Shown here one piece after another: positions 25,818-34,430 of a stretch of DNA of 64,000 bases. The stretch is from the NCBI GenBank assembly GCA_944322585.1, contig CALUPB010000004.1, forward strand, positions 124,001-188,000. Direction: 5' to 3'. The translations under genes and the position numbers were made by a program. The stretch's first letter is position 1, and every line of letters begins with the position of its first letter. The stretch comes from an uncultured Bacteroidales bacterium. Its GTDB lineage: Bacteria; Bacteroidota; Bacteroidia; Bacteroidales; UBA932. The notes under the pieces are model-generated. The model had not been told where the DNA came from. It saw only the letters and a program-made list of their open reading frames with translations, and made no database searches.

Positions 25818-26522
25818 CTACGGACGGAATTCCTGCCTGTTGACAATCGAACGGCCGAGGGTAAGTTCGTCCGCATATTCGAGACCGTCTCCGAAACCGA
25901 GCCCTCTGGCTATGGAGGAAATCCTGACTCCGAAACCGGAGAGCTGGCGGTAAATGTAAAAGGCGGTGGTCTCGCCTTCGACGTCGCCGCTGAGTGCAAA
26001 GATAATCTCGACTGGCGTCGAGATTATCTCCTGGGGGATTTCGCGACTATCCGTCGCGGTCCCTCCGGGACTCCCTGGCGTCGAGACCCCGTCGCTATTC
26101 TGTACCAAGGCAGCAACGCGTTCTACAAGACGGGAAATGGCAAGATCGGACGGTCCGATCCCGTCTATCGGGGATATCTTGCCACCAAGGACATGATAGA
26201 CTCCTCTGTACTGGCCGGTATTCTCAATACTCATCACATCCCTGACCGTCTCCACCACGCATATGGTATTATGGTCCCGGGTGCGGTCGGAGCATATCGA
26301 ACATACCTTCCCGTCTGAAATCATGCTGCATTCCGAACAGTAATGCACGTCATCCCTTAACCGCACAAGAGACGCCGCCAGATGATGCACATTCTCCGCA
26401 GGCTGCTTCAGCAGATGGAGCGCAAGCCTCAAAGCCCCTTTGCGTCCCACTCCCGGGAGGGAACAGATGGCATCGACTGCCTCCTCCAGCAATACAGACG
26501 GATAATTGTTTTCCTTATACAT
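25818..26522 (-). CDS. recR: Recombination protein RecR with in-frame insertion
   Basis: A 234-residue RecR, against about 200 for the family. The helix-hairpin-helix (LPGVGRKGALRLALHLL), the four-cysteine zinc finger (CSECSMISDGKVCSIC) and the Toprim domain (ICVVETVRDVMSIENTG) are intact. Inside the Toprim region about 25-30 extra residues (QNSDGVSTPGSPGGTATDSR and on) precede EIIFALSGDVEGETTAFYI. The inserted DNA is full of palindromes and is bounded by 12-bp direct repeats. RecR works with RecO in gap repair. Confidence 0.92.
   Translation of the reverse strand: MYKENNYPSVLLEEAVDAICSLPGVGRKGALRLALHLLKQPAENVHHLAASLVRLRDDVHYCSECSMISDGKVCSICSDRTRDHNTICVVETVRDVMSIENTGQYRGVYHVLGGKISPIDGIGPSDLAISRLVERVAALVQNSDGVSTPGSPGGTATDSREIPQEIISTPVEIIFALSGDVEGETTAFYIYRQLSGFGVRISSIARGLGFGDGLEYADELTLGRSIVNRQEFRP
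26001..26086. repeat. Palindrome-rich insertion inside recR
   Basis: GATAATCTCGA/TCGAGATTATC (26001-26011/26018-26028), CGCGAC/GTCGCG (26042-26047/26053-26058) and GTCCC/GGGAC (26059-26063/26067-26071) are successive hairpins. CTGGCGTCGAGA occurs at 26012-26023 and again at 26075-26086, exactly 63 bases apart, so the reading frame is kept (21 codons). Confidence 0.6.
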
Positions 26523-26541
26523 AACGTCAATCAGACGAATT

Positions 26542-26590
26542 TAGAAGCTGTTTTGAAATTTAATGACATAAATTTCAAAACAGCTTCTTA
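26542..26590. repeat. Short repeat R3 (49 bp hairpin)
   Basis: AGAAGCTGTTTTGAAATTT and its reverse complement flank 8-9 bases, making a near-perfect hairpin with the same ends as R1/R2. It lies between recR and nagK (both leftward) and could act as a terminator for nagK. Confidence 0.65.
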
Positions 26591-26598
26591 TATAATCT

Positions 26599-27594
26599 CT
26601 ATAATATTTTCCCGATGAGCTCATCCGCAGGACTCTTCACAAAACGGAAAAAATCCAGATCATACTCTTGTCCGAGCATTCTCAGCTCATCCTTACATTC
26701 CATCCCGACAGAGCCCGTAATAGCGACTTTACTTCCCGACATCCCATATGGCAGCAGAGACCTCTCTATAAAACTTCTCAGACATCGGTCTATCAGTGCA
26801 TCCGCATATTCGTCTCCCCTGCACGCAAATATGAACGGAGCGAATGAGGCAAGATATCCGGCCGGATTGGCCCTTCTGTAGACATTCTCCACTATCTCCG
26901 CATATGTCAGCCGGTATTCCGCCTCGAACTTTTCCTTCAGTCCTGCCGGCAGCCTGTCCTTGATATAGTCTCCGAGCAATATCCTGCCCATGGCATTGCC
27001 GCTGCCCTCATCACCGAGCACAAACCCTCCCGGACGGATATTGGCGACTATTTTCCTTCCGTCGTAGACTCCACTGTTGGAACCTGTTCCAAGAATCCCC
27101 ACTATGCCCGCCTCTCCGTCAAGACCGGCCTCGGCAGCCAGAAGCAGGTCGGATCCATATGATACTTCCGCACCGTGGAACACATTTTTGAGTATGACAT
27201 CCAGTTCCACCAATCCGGCAGTACCGACAACTCCTGCCCCATAATAACGGATATCCCGTATCCTGCCGACAATGCAAGGCCTGCCGTCGCCATATCCGTT
27301 TCCGTAATCCGTTCCACCGGCACATTCACCGGTGTCTTGTATGACAGTCCTTCCTGCTTCCGGATTATCCCTGTCTCCGACCGCAATTCCGCACGTTTCT
27401 GAACCGGTACGATCCTCTTTCCTGTTCCCGGATATACTTTCCGCCGCGCCAAGTACGACTGCAAGTATCTCCTCCTTCGGCATGATAGCCGGATTGATAC
27501 CCGCCGTGCGGCACTTGCTGATCCCGCCTCCTCCGGCAAGTATCCAGTCGGTCTTGGTTCCGCCGGCATCAACTATCAGTGTCATATCCTTCAT
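26599..27594 (-). CDS. N-acetylglucosamine kinase-like BadF/BadG ATPase
   Basis: A 331-residue sugar kinase of the BadF/BadG/BcrA/BcrD superfamily. The phosphate-1 motif is LIVDAGGTKTDWIL (residues 5-18), and GVVGTAGLVELDVIL and GILGTGSNSGVYDG follow. It probably phosphorylates GlcNAc or a related amino sugar. Between residues ~55 and 110 lies a Gly/Asp/Thr-rich insertion (SGNRKEDRTGSETCG to YGNGYGDGRP) absent from typical ~280-residue homologues. Confidence 0.82.
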   Translation of the reverse strand: MKDMTLIVDAGGTKTDWILAGGGGISKCRTAGINPAIMPKEEILAVVLGAAESISGNRKEDRTGSETCGIAVGDRDNPEAGRTVIQDTGECAGGTDYGNGYGDGRPCIVGRIRDIRYYGAGVVGTAGLVELDVILKNVFHGAEVSYGSDLLLAAEAGLDGEAGIVGILGTGSNSGVYDGRKIVANIRPGGFVLGDEGSGNAMGRILLGDYIKDRLPAGLKEKFEAEYRLTYAEIVENVYRRANPAGYLASFAPFIFACRGDEYADALIDRCLRSFIERSLLPYGMSGSKVAITGSVGMECKDELRMLGQEYDLDFFRFVKSPADELIGKIL

Positions 27595-27612
27595 AATACA
27601 GACTCAATCCGA

Positions 27613-27658
27613 TAAGAAACTGTTTTGAGTTTTTCAAAAATCCAAAACAGTTTCTAAA
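27613..27658. repeat. Short repeat R4
   Basis: AAGAAACTGTTTTGA and TCCAAAACAGTTTCTAA form a hairpin of the same family as R3, between pnuC and nagK. Confidence 0.55.
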
Positions 27659-27756
27659 TATCCGTTATCATCATCCTGGCGGTCCAAATGGCGGCAGCCG
27701 TCATTCCATATTAAAGAGCGCCTCAGCAGAAAGAGCGTATCCGCCACCGGGAACAT

Positions 27757-28476
27757 TCAGTCCACATATATCCCGTTCTTCCGCCAGTACATATACCCGT
27801 ATACGGCCGAAGCCGTGTACAGAGCATACAGGGCGGCCATCCAGTACAGTCCCTGGGTCGCACAGAGTACTGTGGACATTATGTCCGCCACAATCCACAG
27901 CAGCCACTGCTCCAGATAGGAACGGCTCAACATATAGGTCGCGACAGCACTCAGGACAGCTACGGCCGCATCCAGACCGGACATCGGATCGCCAAAACGG
28001 ACAAGCAGGAACTTCAGCAAAGCCAGTCCGCCAATGAAAAATACGCAGCATCCCGTCACTGTCCTCCATCCCAGCCTCGTAAGATGTATCCTGTCCACAT
28101 TCTCCCCCGCATGGTCCGGAAAGGTATCGCACTTTCCAATGGATCCATTGCCCGGCTTGTTACCGAAACCTGCTTCCGATCCGGATAAATCCGGCATCCC
28201 GGAACCGGACTCACGGCTGTTCCCGCCCGTCAGTACTACAGTCCCCGCTGCCAATTTTCCGGCATCCTTCCGCCACTGGTACAGTCCCCAGAAAGATATG
28301 CAGAAATAATAGACATTCAGGATCATTGAAGCATACAGATGCTGGCTCCAGAAAGTATATATGGCCGCAAGGCTCGTGGCCACGCCTACCACCCACATGA
28401 AATTCTTCTGGCGTATCTCTAAAACGATATAGACCAGCCCTGTCACCAAAGTGAATATTTCCATGAATGTATCCAT
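27757..28476 (-). CDS. pnuC: Nicotinamide riboside transporter PnuC
   Basis: A 239-residue membrane transporter with the PnuC pattern: QKNFMWVVGVATSLAAIYTFWSQ, LNVYYFCISFWGLYQWRK and YLEQWLLWIVADIMSTVLCATQGLY. It imports nicotinamide riboside for NAD synthesis. A loop near residues 90-145 carries a Gly/Ser/Asp-rich insertion (GGNSRESGSGMPDLSGSEA) not usual for the family. The start at 28476 (MDTFMEIF) fits the family; the frame extends to 28527. Confidence 0.87.
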   Translation of the reverse strand: MDTFMEIFTLVTGLVYIVLEIRQKNFMWVVGVATSLAAIYTFWSQHLYASMILNVYYFCISFWGLYQWRKDAGKLAAGTVVLTGGNSRESGSGMPDLSGSEAGFGNKPGNGSIGKCDTFPDHAGENVDRIHLTRLGWRTVTGCCVFFIGGLALLKFLLVRFGDPMSGLDAAVAVLSAVATYMLSRSYLEQWLLWIVADIMSTVLCATQGLYWMAALYALYTASAVYGYMYWRKNGIYVD

Positions 28477-28513
28477 ACGTCTTCCTGATTCGGAAGCCGT
28501 CTGGATTCTTATC

Positions 28514-28535
28514 GACATGAATTTCAAACAGCTTC
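28514..28535. repeat. Degenerate right half of the repeat family (R7)
   Basis: ATGAATTTCAAACAGCTTCC resembles the right arm of R3 with one base lost. It lies 40 bases upstream of pnuC. Confidence 0.35.
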
Positions 28536-28567
28536 CTGTACAAGTACCGCATATCCGGCGCAGGCCG

Positions 28568-29173
28568 CTACAATACCTCTATAAGTTCAACCCTGAACAC
28601 CAGTGCACTGTACGGAGGAATGGCTCCCGGAGCACCGGCTTCTCCATAACCGAGGGAATAAGGTATATAAAATTCATATTCGGCACCCTCCTGCATCAGC
28701 TGCAATCCTTCAGTCCACCCTGCAATCACCTGGTTGAGACCGAATACGGCAGGCTCTCCCCTGTCATAGGAACTGTCGAACTTGCTGCCGTTGATGAAAC
28801 GGCCCTCATAATTGCATTTCACTTTGTCAGTCCTGCCGGGCTTCTTACCGGAACCTTCCCTGACCACCTTGTACTGCAGACCGCTCGGAAGAGTCTTTAC
28901 CCTGTCTTTCTTCGCATTGGCTGCAAGGAACTCCTCGCCCTCCTGACGCACTGCTGCATTCACTGCAGCCGACTCGGCTTTCTGCTTCTTTTCGATGTCT
29001 TCGAAATATTTGTCCAGAAGCCTTGAAGCCTCCTCGAAACTTACCGCAGGCTCCGCACCTGTCAGCACAGCCTTGAGTCCTGCTGAAAAATCGTCGAATG
29101 CCACATCCTTCACCCCTGAAGCAAGCATATTATGGGCAATGCTCATACCCAGCGCATAACTGTTCTTATCCAT
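28568..29173 (-). CDS. FKBP-type peptidyl-prolyl isomerase
   Basis: A 201-residue protein: an N-terminal helical dimerisation domain of the FkpA/Mip type (YALGMSIAHNMLASGVKDV, residues 5-85) and a C-terminal FKBP domain (LPSGLQYKVVREGSGKKPG; KFDSSYDRGEPAVFGLNQVIAGWTEGLQLM; IPPYSALVFRVELIEVL). From the start at 29173 there is no signal peptide, so it is probably cytoplasmic unless a start was missed. It catalyses proline cis-trans isomerisation. Confidence 0.88.
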   Translation of the reverse strand: MDKNSYALGMSIAHNMLASGVKDVAFDDFSAGLKAVLTGAEPAVSFEEASRLLDKYFEDIEKKQKAESAAVNAAVRQEGEEFLAANAKKDRVKTLPSGLQYKVVREGSGKKPGRTDKVKCNYEGRFINGSKFDSSYDRGEPAVFGLNQVIAGWTEGLQLMQEGAEYEFYIPYSLGYGEAGAPGAIPPYSALVFRVELIEVL

Positions 29174-29216
29174 AAACCAATCCGTTAAAGCCTGCAAATA
29201 TAATCGTAATTTTGAT

Positions 29217-29224
29217 TATCTTTG
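29217..29224 (+). promoter_or_regulatory. -7 box of the DUF4491 gene
   Basis: TATCTTTG matches TAnnTTTG, 33 bases before the ATG at 29258. There is no clear -33 box. Confidence 0.4.
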
Positions 29225-29257
29225 CCTGTCCTGGAGAAAATTTGTACGGATATTATC

Positions 29258-29548
29258 ATGAATTTCGAAGGAATCATAGTAGGCCTTGCCACCTTTCTGA
29301 CAATAGGCGTCTTCCATCCGATAGTAATCAAGGCCGAATACCATTTCGGCACCGGATGCTGGTGGTGTTTTTTCATTGCAGGAGTCGGATTCGCCGTCCT
29401 TTCACTGTTTCTTGACAGCCCGTGGTCCATCATAGTCGGGGTGATATCGTTCTCATGTTTCTGGTCGATACTCGAACTTTTCGAACAGAAGAAAAGAGTA
29501 CGGAAAGGCTGGTTTCCTGAAAACCCAAAAAGGAAACTACATTCATGA
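29258..29548 (+). CDS. DUF4491 family membrane protein
   Basis: A 96-residue protein with three hydrophobic segments and the DUF4491 pattern MNFEGIIVGLATFLTIGVFHPIVIKAEYHFG, then CWWCFFIAGVGFAVLSLF and ILELFEQKKRVRKGWFPENP. Function is unknown. It is divergent from the FKBP gene. Confidence 0.85.
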   Translation: MNFEGIIVGLATFLTIGVFHPIVIKAEYHFGTGCWWCFFIAGVGFAVLSLFLDSPWSIIVGVISFSCFWSILELFEQKKRVRKGWFPENPKRKLHS

Positions 29549-29567
29549 ATTTCATGAGGGGGCTGTC

Positions 29568-29608
29568 GCCTCCATATTCCCTACCCGGTGGCAGGCAGAC
29601 ATGGAGGC
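29568..29608. terminator. Possible hairpin between DUF4491 and uxuA
   Basis: GCCTCCAT (29568-29575) pairs with ATGGAGGC (29601-29608) between two convergent genes. It has no strong T-run; a weak call. Confidence 0.3.
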
Positions 29609-29621
29609 AATTTGACGGCTG

Positions 29622-30800
29622 TCAGTCAATTGTCTCCATGGACTTCGCTATACCCATCTGAAGTCCACGGAGCTCCGCTATGCCGCGCAGACGTCCGTAG
29701 CATGAATATCCCGGATTGGACTTGCGGCCGAGGTCGTCGCACATCTGGTGCCCGTGATCCGGCCTGACGGGGATACTGACCTTGCGGCGCTGCTGTACCT
29801 CCAGCAGGGCTTTCATCATCCCGTACATGTCTACATCGCCTTCGAGATGGTTAGCTTCATAGAAATTGCCCTCTTCATCCCTCTTTGTACTGCGCAGATG
29901 GACAAAGCCTACCCTGTCTCCGAACTCCTTCATCATGGCCACGCAGTCGTTGTCGGCCCTGACTCCGAACGAACCGGTGCACAGGCACAGCCCGTTGGAA
30001 CGGTTAGGGACAGCCTCGACTAACCTGCGGAAATCTTCGGCAGTGGAAAGTATCCTCGGAAGTCCCAGGATAGGATAAGGAGGGTCATCCGGATGTATCA
30101 CCATCTCCACCCCGCACTCGTCGGCCACAGGACATATCTCCGAAAGGAAATATATGAGATTGCCGCGGAGCTTTTCCGCATCAATGCCGTCATACCGTGC
30201 AAGGGCCTCGCGGAACTGGTCAAGGGTGAAACTCTCCTCACTGCCCGGAAGGCCGGCAATCATGTTCCGTGTGATCAGCTGTATTTCGGCTTCGTCCATC
30301 CTGTCGAAACGCGCCTTGGCCTTGGCTATATCCTCCTGTGAATATTCATCGAATGCCTCCGGACGCTTCAGGATAAAGAGGTCGAAGGCCATGAAGGCGG
30401 CCCTCTCGAACCTCAGGGCCCGGGAGCCGTCAGGCATCGTATATGCAAGGTCAGTCCTCGTCCAGTCCAGAACCGGCATGAAATTATATGTCACACAATA
30501 AATGCCGCATTCCGCAAGGTTACGAAGAGACTGTTTGTAGTTGTCTATGTATTTCCGGAAATCCCCGGTCTGTGTCTTGATATGTTCGTGGACGGGAACG
30601 CTTTCGACCACGCTCCAGACAAGGCCTGCATCGGCAATCATCTTCTGCCTCTTTCTTATTTCCCCGACTGTCCAGACTTCGCCGTTCGGGATATGATGCA
30701 GGGCATGGACTATATCCGTCACCCCTGCCTGCCGGATATACTGAAGGCTGACAGGGTCGTCCGGACCGTACCAGCGCCAGCTTTCTTTCATCAGATACAT
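29622..30800 (-). CDS. uxuA: Mannonate dehydratase
   Basis: A 392-residue UxuA, which dehydrates D-mannonate to 2-keto-3-deoxygluconate in glucuronate breakdown. Family blocks include [72 protein letters not shown] and RPDHGHQM with metal-binding histidines and aspartates. The start may be 30800 or 30791. It is the second gene of an operon with the SDR gene, under the operator at 31814. Confidence 0.94.
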   Translation of the reverse strand: MYLMKESWRWYGPDDPVSLQYIRQAGVTDIVHALHHIPNGEVWTVGEIRKRQKMIADAGLVWSVVESVPVHEHIKTQTGDFRKYIDNYKQSLRNLAECGIYCVTYNFMPVLDWTRTDLAYTMPDGSRALRFERAAFMAFDLFILKRPEAFDEYSQEDIAKAKARFDRMDEAEIQLITRNMIAGLPGSEESFTLDQFREALARYDGIDAEKLRGNLIYFLSEICPVADECGVEMVIHPDDPPYPILGLPRILSTAEDFRRLVEAVPNRSNGLCLCTGSFGVRADNDCVAMMKEFGDRVGFVHLRSTKRDEEGNFYEANHLEGDVDMYGMMKALLEVQQRRKVSIPVRPDHGHQMCDDLGRKSNPGYSCYGRLRGIAELRGLQMGIAKSMETID

Positions 30801-30885
30801 AATATAACGTCAGTTAAATGGTTGTTCGTCAATCAAATGCCAATGAATACAATCTTTCAGTCATTGTTCGGTGAACTGACGGCAA

Positions 30886-31707
30886 TCAGATGCTGAAGGC
30901 ATCGAAACCGCCGTCCACGACGGCGACGGTGCCGGTAACTGCCTTGGAAGCATCGGACGCAAGCCAGTGCAGGGTACCGAGAAGCTCCTCCGGCTCAAGG
31001 AAACGTCCTATCGGAGTGTGTGCCAGTATCGTATGTGAGCGCGGGGTGAGACTGCCGTCAGGATTTGTCAGAAGCGTCCTGTTCTGGTTTGTCAACAGGA
31101 AACCAGGAGCTATAGCATTAACTCTCAAGCCTTCACCGAATTTCGTAGCCAGTTCCGCACACAGCCATTTTGTCCAGTTGGCCACGGCGGCCTTTGCGAC
31201 ACCGTATCCTGCGACACGTGTCAGTGGACGCAGGGCCGACTCGCTGGCAAAATTGATTATCGAGCCTTTCTTCTTCTCCACCATGGCCTTGGCGAATACC
31301 ATTGTAGGTATGATTGTACCGAACAGGTTCAGTTCCGTGACTTTCTTGACTGCCTCCACATCAAGGTCGAAGATACTCTTGTCCGGCGGAACAGTAGCGG
31401 ACGCCATATTGCCTCCTGCCGCATTGAGAAGAATATCTATTCCACCATACATTGACATTATCCTGTTGAAATTGTCCTCAAGGACAGCCTTGTCAAGCAC
31501 ATCCGTCGCGAGGAAACAGGCTTCGCCGCCATCCGCCTTGATTTCAGAAACGATTTTCTCTCCGAGCTCCGAAGCCCTCTCCAGATCGAGAAGCACCATC
31601 TTTACGCCCTGGGATGCGAAATATTTCACTATAGTCGTACCAAGGACACCGCAGGCTCCTGTCATGACAGCGACCCTGTCTTTAATATCAAAAAGATTCA
31701 AGTCCAT
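30886..31707 (-). CDS. SDR oxidoreductase, probable D-mannonate oxidoreductase
   Basis: A 273-residue short-chain dehydrogenase. The cofactor motif is TGACGVLG (near 16-23), NAAGGN is the NNAG equivalent, and the catalytic set is Ser in INFASESA and YGVAK (Tyr, Lys). Being directly upstream of uxuA in the same operon, it most likely interconverts fructuronate and mannonate, replacing the unrelated long-chain UxuB. That substrate is inferred from context. The operon has a TTTG-N19-TACTTTTG promoter and a palindromic operator. Confidence 0.82.
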   Translation of the reverse strand: MDLNLFDIKDRVAVMTGACGVLGTTIVKYFASQGVKMVLLDLERASELGEKIVSEIKADGGEACFLATDVLDKAVLEDNFNRIMSMYGGIDILLNAAGGNMASATVPPDKSIFDLDVEAVKKVTELNLFGTIIPTMVFAKAMVEKKKGSIINFASESALRPLTRVAGYGVAKAAVANWTKWLCAELATKFGEGLRVNAIAPGFLLTNQNRTLLTNPDGSLTPRSHTILAHTPIGRFLEPEELLGTLHWLASDASKAVTGTVAVVDGGFDAFSI

Positions 31708-31813
31708 AAAACACTATATAAGTTATCTGTTATTCAGCTTACGCAAACACACCGGCCGGCTTTCACCGGAACATACCGCTTGCCAAAACAGGCCACGATA
31801 TGCACGTCCGTAA

Positions 31814-31829
31814 TTGTGTACGTACACAA
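31814..31829 (-). promoter_or_regulatory. LacI-type operator 1 (SDR-uxuA operon)
   Basis: TTGTGTACGTACACAA is a perfect 16-bp palindrome with a central CG, and the symmetry extends four bases further on each side (31810-31833). It starts 5 bases downstream of the -7 box at 31842-31835. The same motif recurs at 40186, 54152 and, more weakly, 54266. Confidence 0.75.
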
Positions 31830-31834
31830 TTACA

Positions 31835-31865
31835 CAAAAGTAGGAAAAAACATCCACTTGTCAAA
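31835..31865 (-). promoter_or_regulatory. Promoter of the SDR-uxuA operon
   Basis: Minus strand: TTTG (31865-31862), 19 bases, TACTTTTG (31842-31835). It matches the Bacteroidota consensus exactly and is followed by operator 1. Confidence 0.75.
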
Positions 31866-31938
31866 TGATTTTCCGTAAATTCAATCCATATCCGCAACTA
31901 TTTTCCTGGCCAGGGAGAACATATGGATGTTCCATCCG

Positions 31939-34413
31939 TCAATCCTGCACGACCGGGAACGACAAAGACGCACTGCGCAGCCCTTTTCCCCTGACGGTAA
32001 GATGTACATCTCCCGGCACCGTCCCGGACTGGAGTATCACGGTCAGCCTGCCGTTGAAAACATGCATCTGCGGAAGATGGAAAGGCTCAAGGCACGTCGG
32101 ATCGCCGTTTGCCACAGCCCTGAAACTCCCGGCTCCCTCCACCTCGAAACGCAGCAGGCTCGCATCGGAAGGACAAAGGTTCCCGTCTCTGTCTACGATA
32201 CTGGCTGTCACATAGGCCAGATCCTTTCCGTCAGCCTTCAAGGATGTATAGACGGTCTCGAGCTCGATATGATGAGGCCGCCCTGCCGTCCTTACAAAGA
32301 CAGAATCCGCCGCTGCCCCGTTATCGTCATAGGCCACCACCTTTACTTCTCCAGGCTGATAGACGGCATCATGCCACATCAGTCTGTAACGTCCTTCCAG
32401 AGCCTCGTCCTGCGCCCCGGCCGAATTGCTCCCGGGCTGTTTCCTCTGCCTGCCGAAGCTGACGCCATTGATGAAAAGCTCGGCCTCCGGCCAGGAAGTA
32501 TATACGAATACCGGCACATTCTCTCCTTCATGCCCCTCCCAGTTCCAGTGCGGCAGGACGTGCAAAGTGGCATCCGAACGGTTCCAGATGCTCCTGTAAA
32601 GATAATACCTGTCCTTCGGAATGGAAGCAAGGTCGATAATACCGAACATCGAACTGTGGTTCGGCCAGGAATCCTTGTCGTATGGAGCCGGCTCGCCGAG
32701 ATAGTCGAAACCTGTCCATACAAACTGGCCCAACGTCCAGTCATAGTCTTCCGCAAGGGCGAAATCCACATCCGGAATATTCGACCAGCTGCAAGCCTCC
32801 AGATCATAGGAAGAACACTGGTGACTGTCATACAGGTGGCTGAAACGTCTTTCTGCAGGCAGCATGTACTCTCCCCTCGAACTTACCGCCGAAGCTGTTT
32901 CGGAACCGAGAATAAAACCCTGCGGCAGGGCCTCATAGGCTTCCTTATAGCGGAAAGTCCTGTAGTTCAGGCCCGGGATATCGACAAGGGCGGCAAAACC
33001 GTTGTCAAGTACGCACGATACCTGATCCATCCCGCATGTAACAGGTCTTGTAGGATCCTCCCTGTGGCAGATGTCCTGAAGGAATTCAGCCACCTTATAG
33101 CCGTCCGGGCTGCACTGCGTAGGGACTTCATTGCCTATGCTCCACATCACCACACACGGGTTGTTCCTCCAGCAGTGCAGCATATTGACCATATCCCTCT
33201 CCGCCCATTCATCGAAAAAGCGGTGATAGCCGTTGGTACATTTCGCCACATCCCATTCGTCGAAAGGCTCTATCATCATCATGAAGCCCATTTCGTCGCA
33301 CAGCCGCACAAGTTCCGGAGCCGGCATATTGTGGGAAGTCCTGACGGCATCGCATCCCATATCCTTCAGAAGCATCAGCTGGTGCCTGAGAGCCGACACA
33401 TTGACGGCCGCACCCAACGGACCGAGGTCATGATGGTTGCAGACGCCCTGGAACTTGCGTCTCTGACCGTTCAGGAAAAATCCCTTATAAGGGACAAACT
33501 CTATGGAACGTATTCCGAAAGCCGTATTATAACTGTCGACCGGCTTGCCCTCAGCATAAATCACTGTCCTGGCCTCGTACAGAAACGGCGTTTCGGGAGA
33601 CCAGAGAGAAGGATTTTCAACGATAAAATTCTGGACTACCGGCAGATCCTTTCCCGGATACGCCTTCGACCTTGATGATGCCACGACCCGTCCGTCCGGT
33701 CCGGCAATCTCCGTAACCGCCTCCACTGTCACACCGTCAGGATTCTCGACAAGCGTCTCTATACGCACTGATGCATAGGTACTGTCCACGTGCGGAGTCG
33801 TCACCCTTGTACCCCAGACCGGTACATGTACCGGATCGACCGTTATCAGATGCACATTGCGGTAAAGACCCGCTCCCGGATACCATCTGGAAGACTGCGG
33901 ACGGTTCTCCAGACGGACTGCAAGCACATTGTCTTTCCCGTCCGGATTCAGAGCGGAAGTCACGTCGCAATGGAACGGACTGTAGCCGTACGGCCAGAAA
34001 CAGACTTCCTTGCCGTTGACATACACCTTCGCCTCGCTCATCGCCCCGTCGAAAAGCAGTATGGCACGCTTGCCTTCAGGCACATCGAATGTTCTCCGGT
34101 ACCAGCCTACCCCGATATATGGAAGTCCGCCGGTCCGTCCGGTCCTTACCGAAGCCTTGGTCTCGTAGTCCTGTGTCACCCGGACAGTCTGAAGGTCATT
34201 GTTGACATCGAAAGGACCGTAAATGGCCCAGTCATGAGGAATTCTGACATCTTCCCAAGAAGAATCATCGTACACGGCCTCTTGAGCATTCCCGGCCTCC
34301 CCGCGATGGAACTTCCATCCGCTTTCAAGCAATGTCTCCGTTCTCTGTGCATATACGGTCTGCTGGAATGCACATAACAGACACAATACAGGCAAACATA
34401 ATCTTCTGTCCAT
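31939..34413 (-). CDS. GH2 family beta-galactosidase-like glycosidase
   Basis: An exported GH2 enzyme of about 824 residues. A signal peptide (LCLPVLCLLCAFQQTVYAQ) is followed by the sugar-binding domain (GVGWYRRTFDVP; NRPQSSRWYPGAGLYRNVHL), the immunoglobulin-like domain and the TIM barrel. The acid/base glutamate is in MWSIGNEVP and the nucleophile in ILGSETASAVSSRG, the pattern of Bacteroides beta-galactosidases. A DUF4982-like and an Ig-like domain end the protein. The exact substrate is uncertain. The start at 34413 is chosen for the signal peptide; an ATG at 34434 overlaps the upstream stop. Confidence 0.85.
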   Translation of the reverse strand: MDRRLCLPVLCLLCAFQQTVYAQRTETLLESGWKFHRGEAGNAQEAVYDDSSWEDVRIPHDWAIYGPFDVNNDLQTVRVTQDYETKASVRTGRTGGLPYIGVGWYRRTFDVPEGKRAILLFDGAMSEAKVYVNGKEVCFWPYGYSPFHCDVTSALNPDGKDNVLAVRLENRPQSSRWYPGAGLYRNVHLITVDPVHVPVWGTRVTTPHVDSTYASVRIETLVENPDGVTVEAVTEIAGPDGRVVASSRSKAYPGKDLPVVQNFIVENPSLWSPETPFLYEARTVIYAEGKPVDSYNTAFGIRSIEFVPYKGFFLNGQRRKFQGVCNHHDLGPLGAAVNVSALRHQLMLLKDMGCDAVRTSHNMPAPELVRLCDEMGFMMMIEPFDEWDVAKCTNGYHRFFDEWAERDMVNMLHCWRNNPCVVMWSIGNEVPTQCSPDGYKVAEFLQDICHREDPTRPVTCGMDQVSCVLDNGFAALVDIPGLNYRTFRYKEAYEALPQGFILGSETASAVSSRGEYMLPAERRFSHLYDSHQCSSYDLEACSWSNIPDVDFALAEDYDWTLGQFVWTGFDYLGEPAPYDKDSWPNHSSMFGIIDLASIPKDRYYLYRSIWNRSDATLHVLPHWNWEGHEGENVPVFVYTSWPEAELFINGVSFGRQRKQPGSNSAGAQDEALEGRYRLMWHDAVYQPGEVKVVAYDDNGAAADSVFVRTAGRPHHIELETVYTSLKADGKDLAYVTASIVDRDGNLCPSDASLLRFEVEGAGSFRAVANGDPTCLEPFHLPQMHVFNGRLTVILQSGTVPGDVHLTVRGKGLRSASLSFPVVQD

Positions 34414-34430
34414 AATATCAAAACATATCA

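Noticed and set aside
30886..31707. KduD assignment for the SDR gene next to uxuA
   Set aside because: A better KduD is at 61487 beside kduI; this gene shares an operon and operator with uxuA, so a mannonate role is more likely.
31927..33675. Long open frame on the plus strand (582 codons)
   Set aside because: It lies opposite the GH2 gene and reads as low-similarity sequence; it is a by-product of codon bias in that gene.
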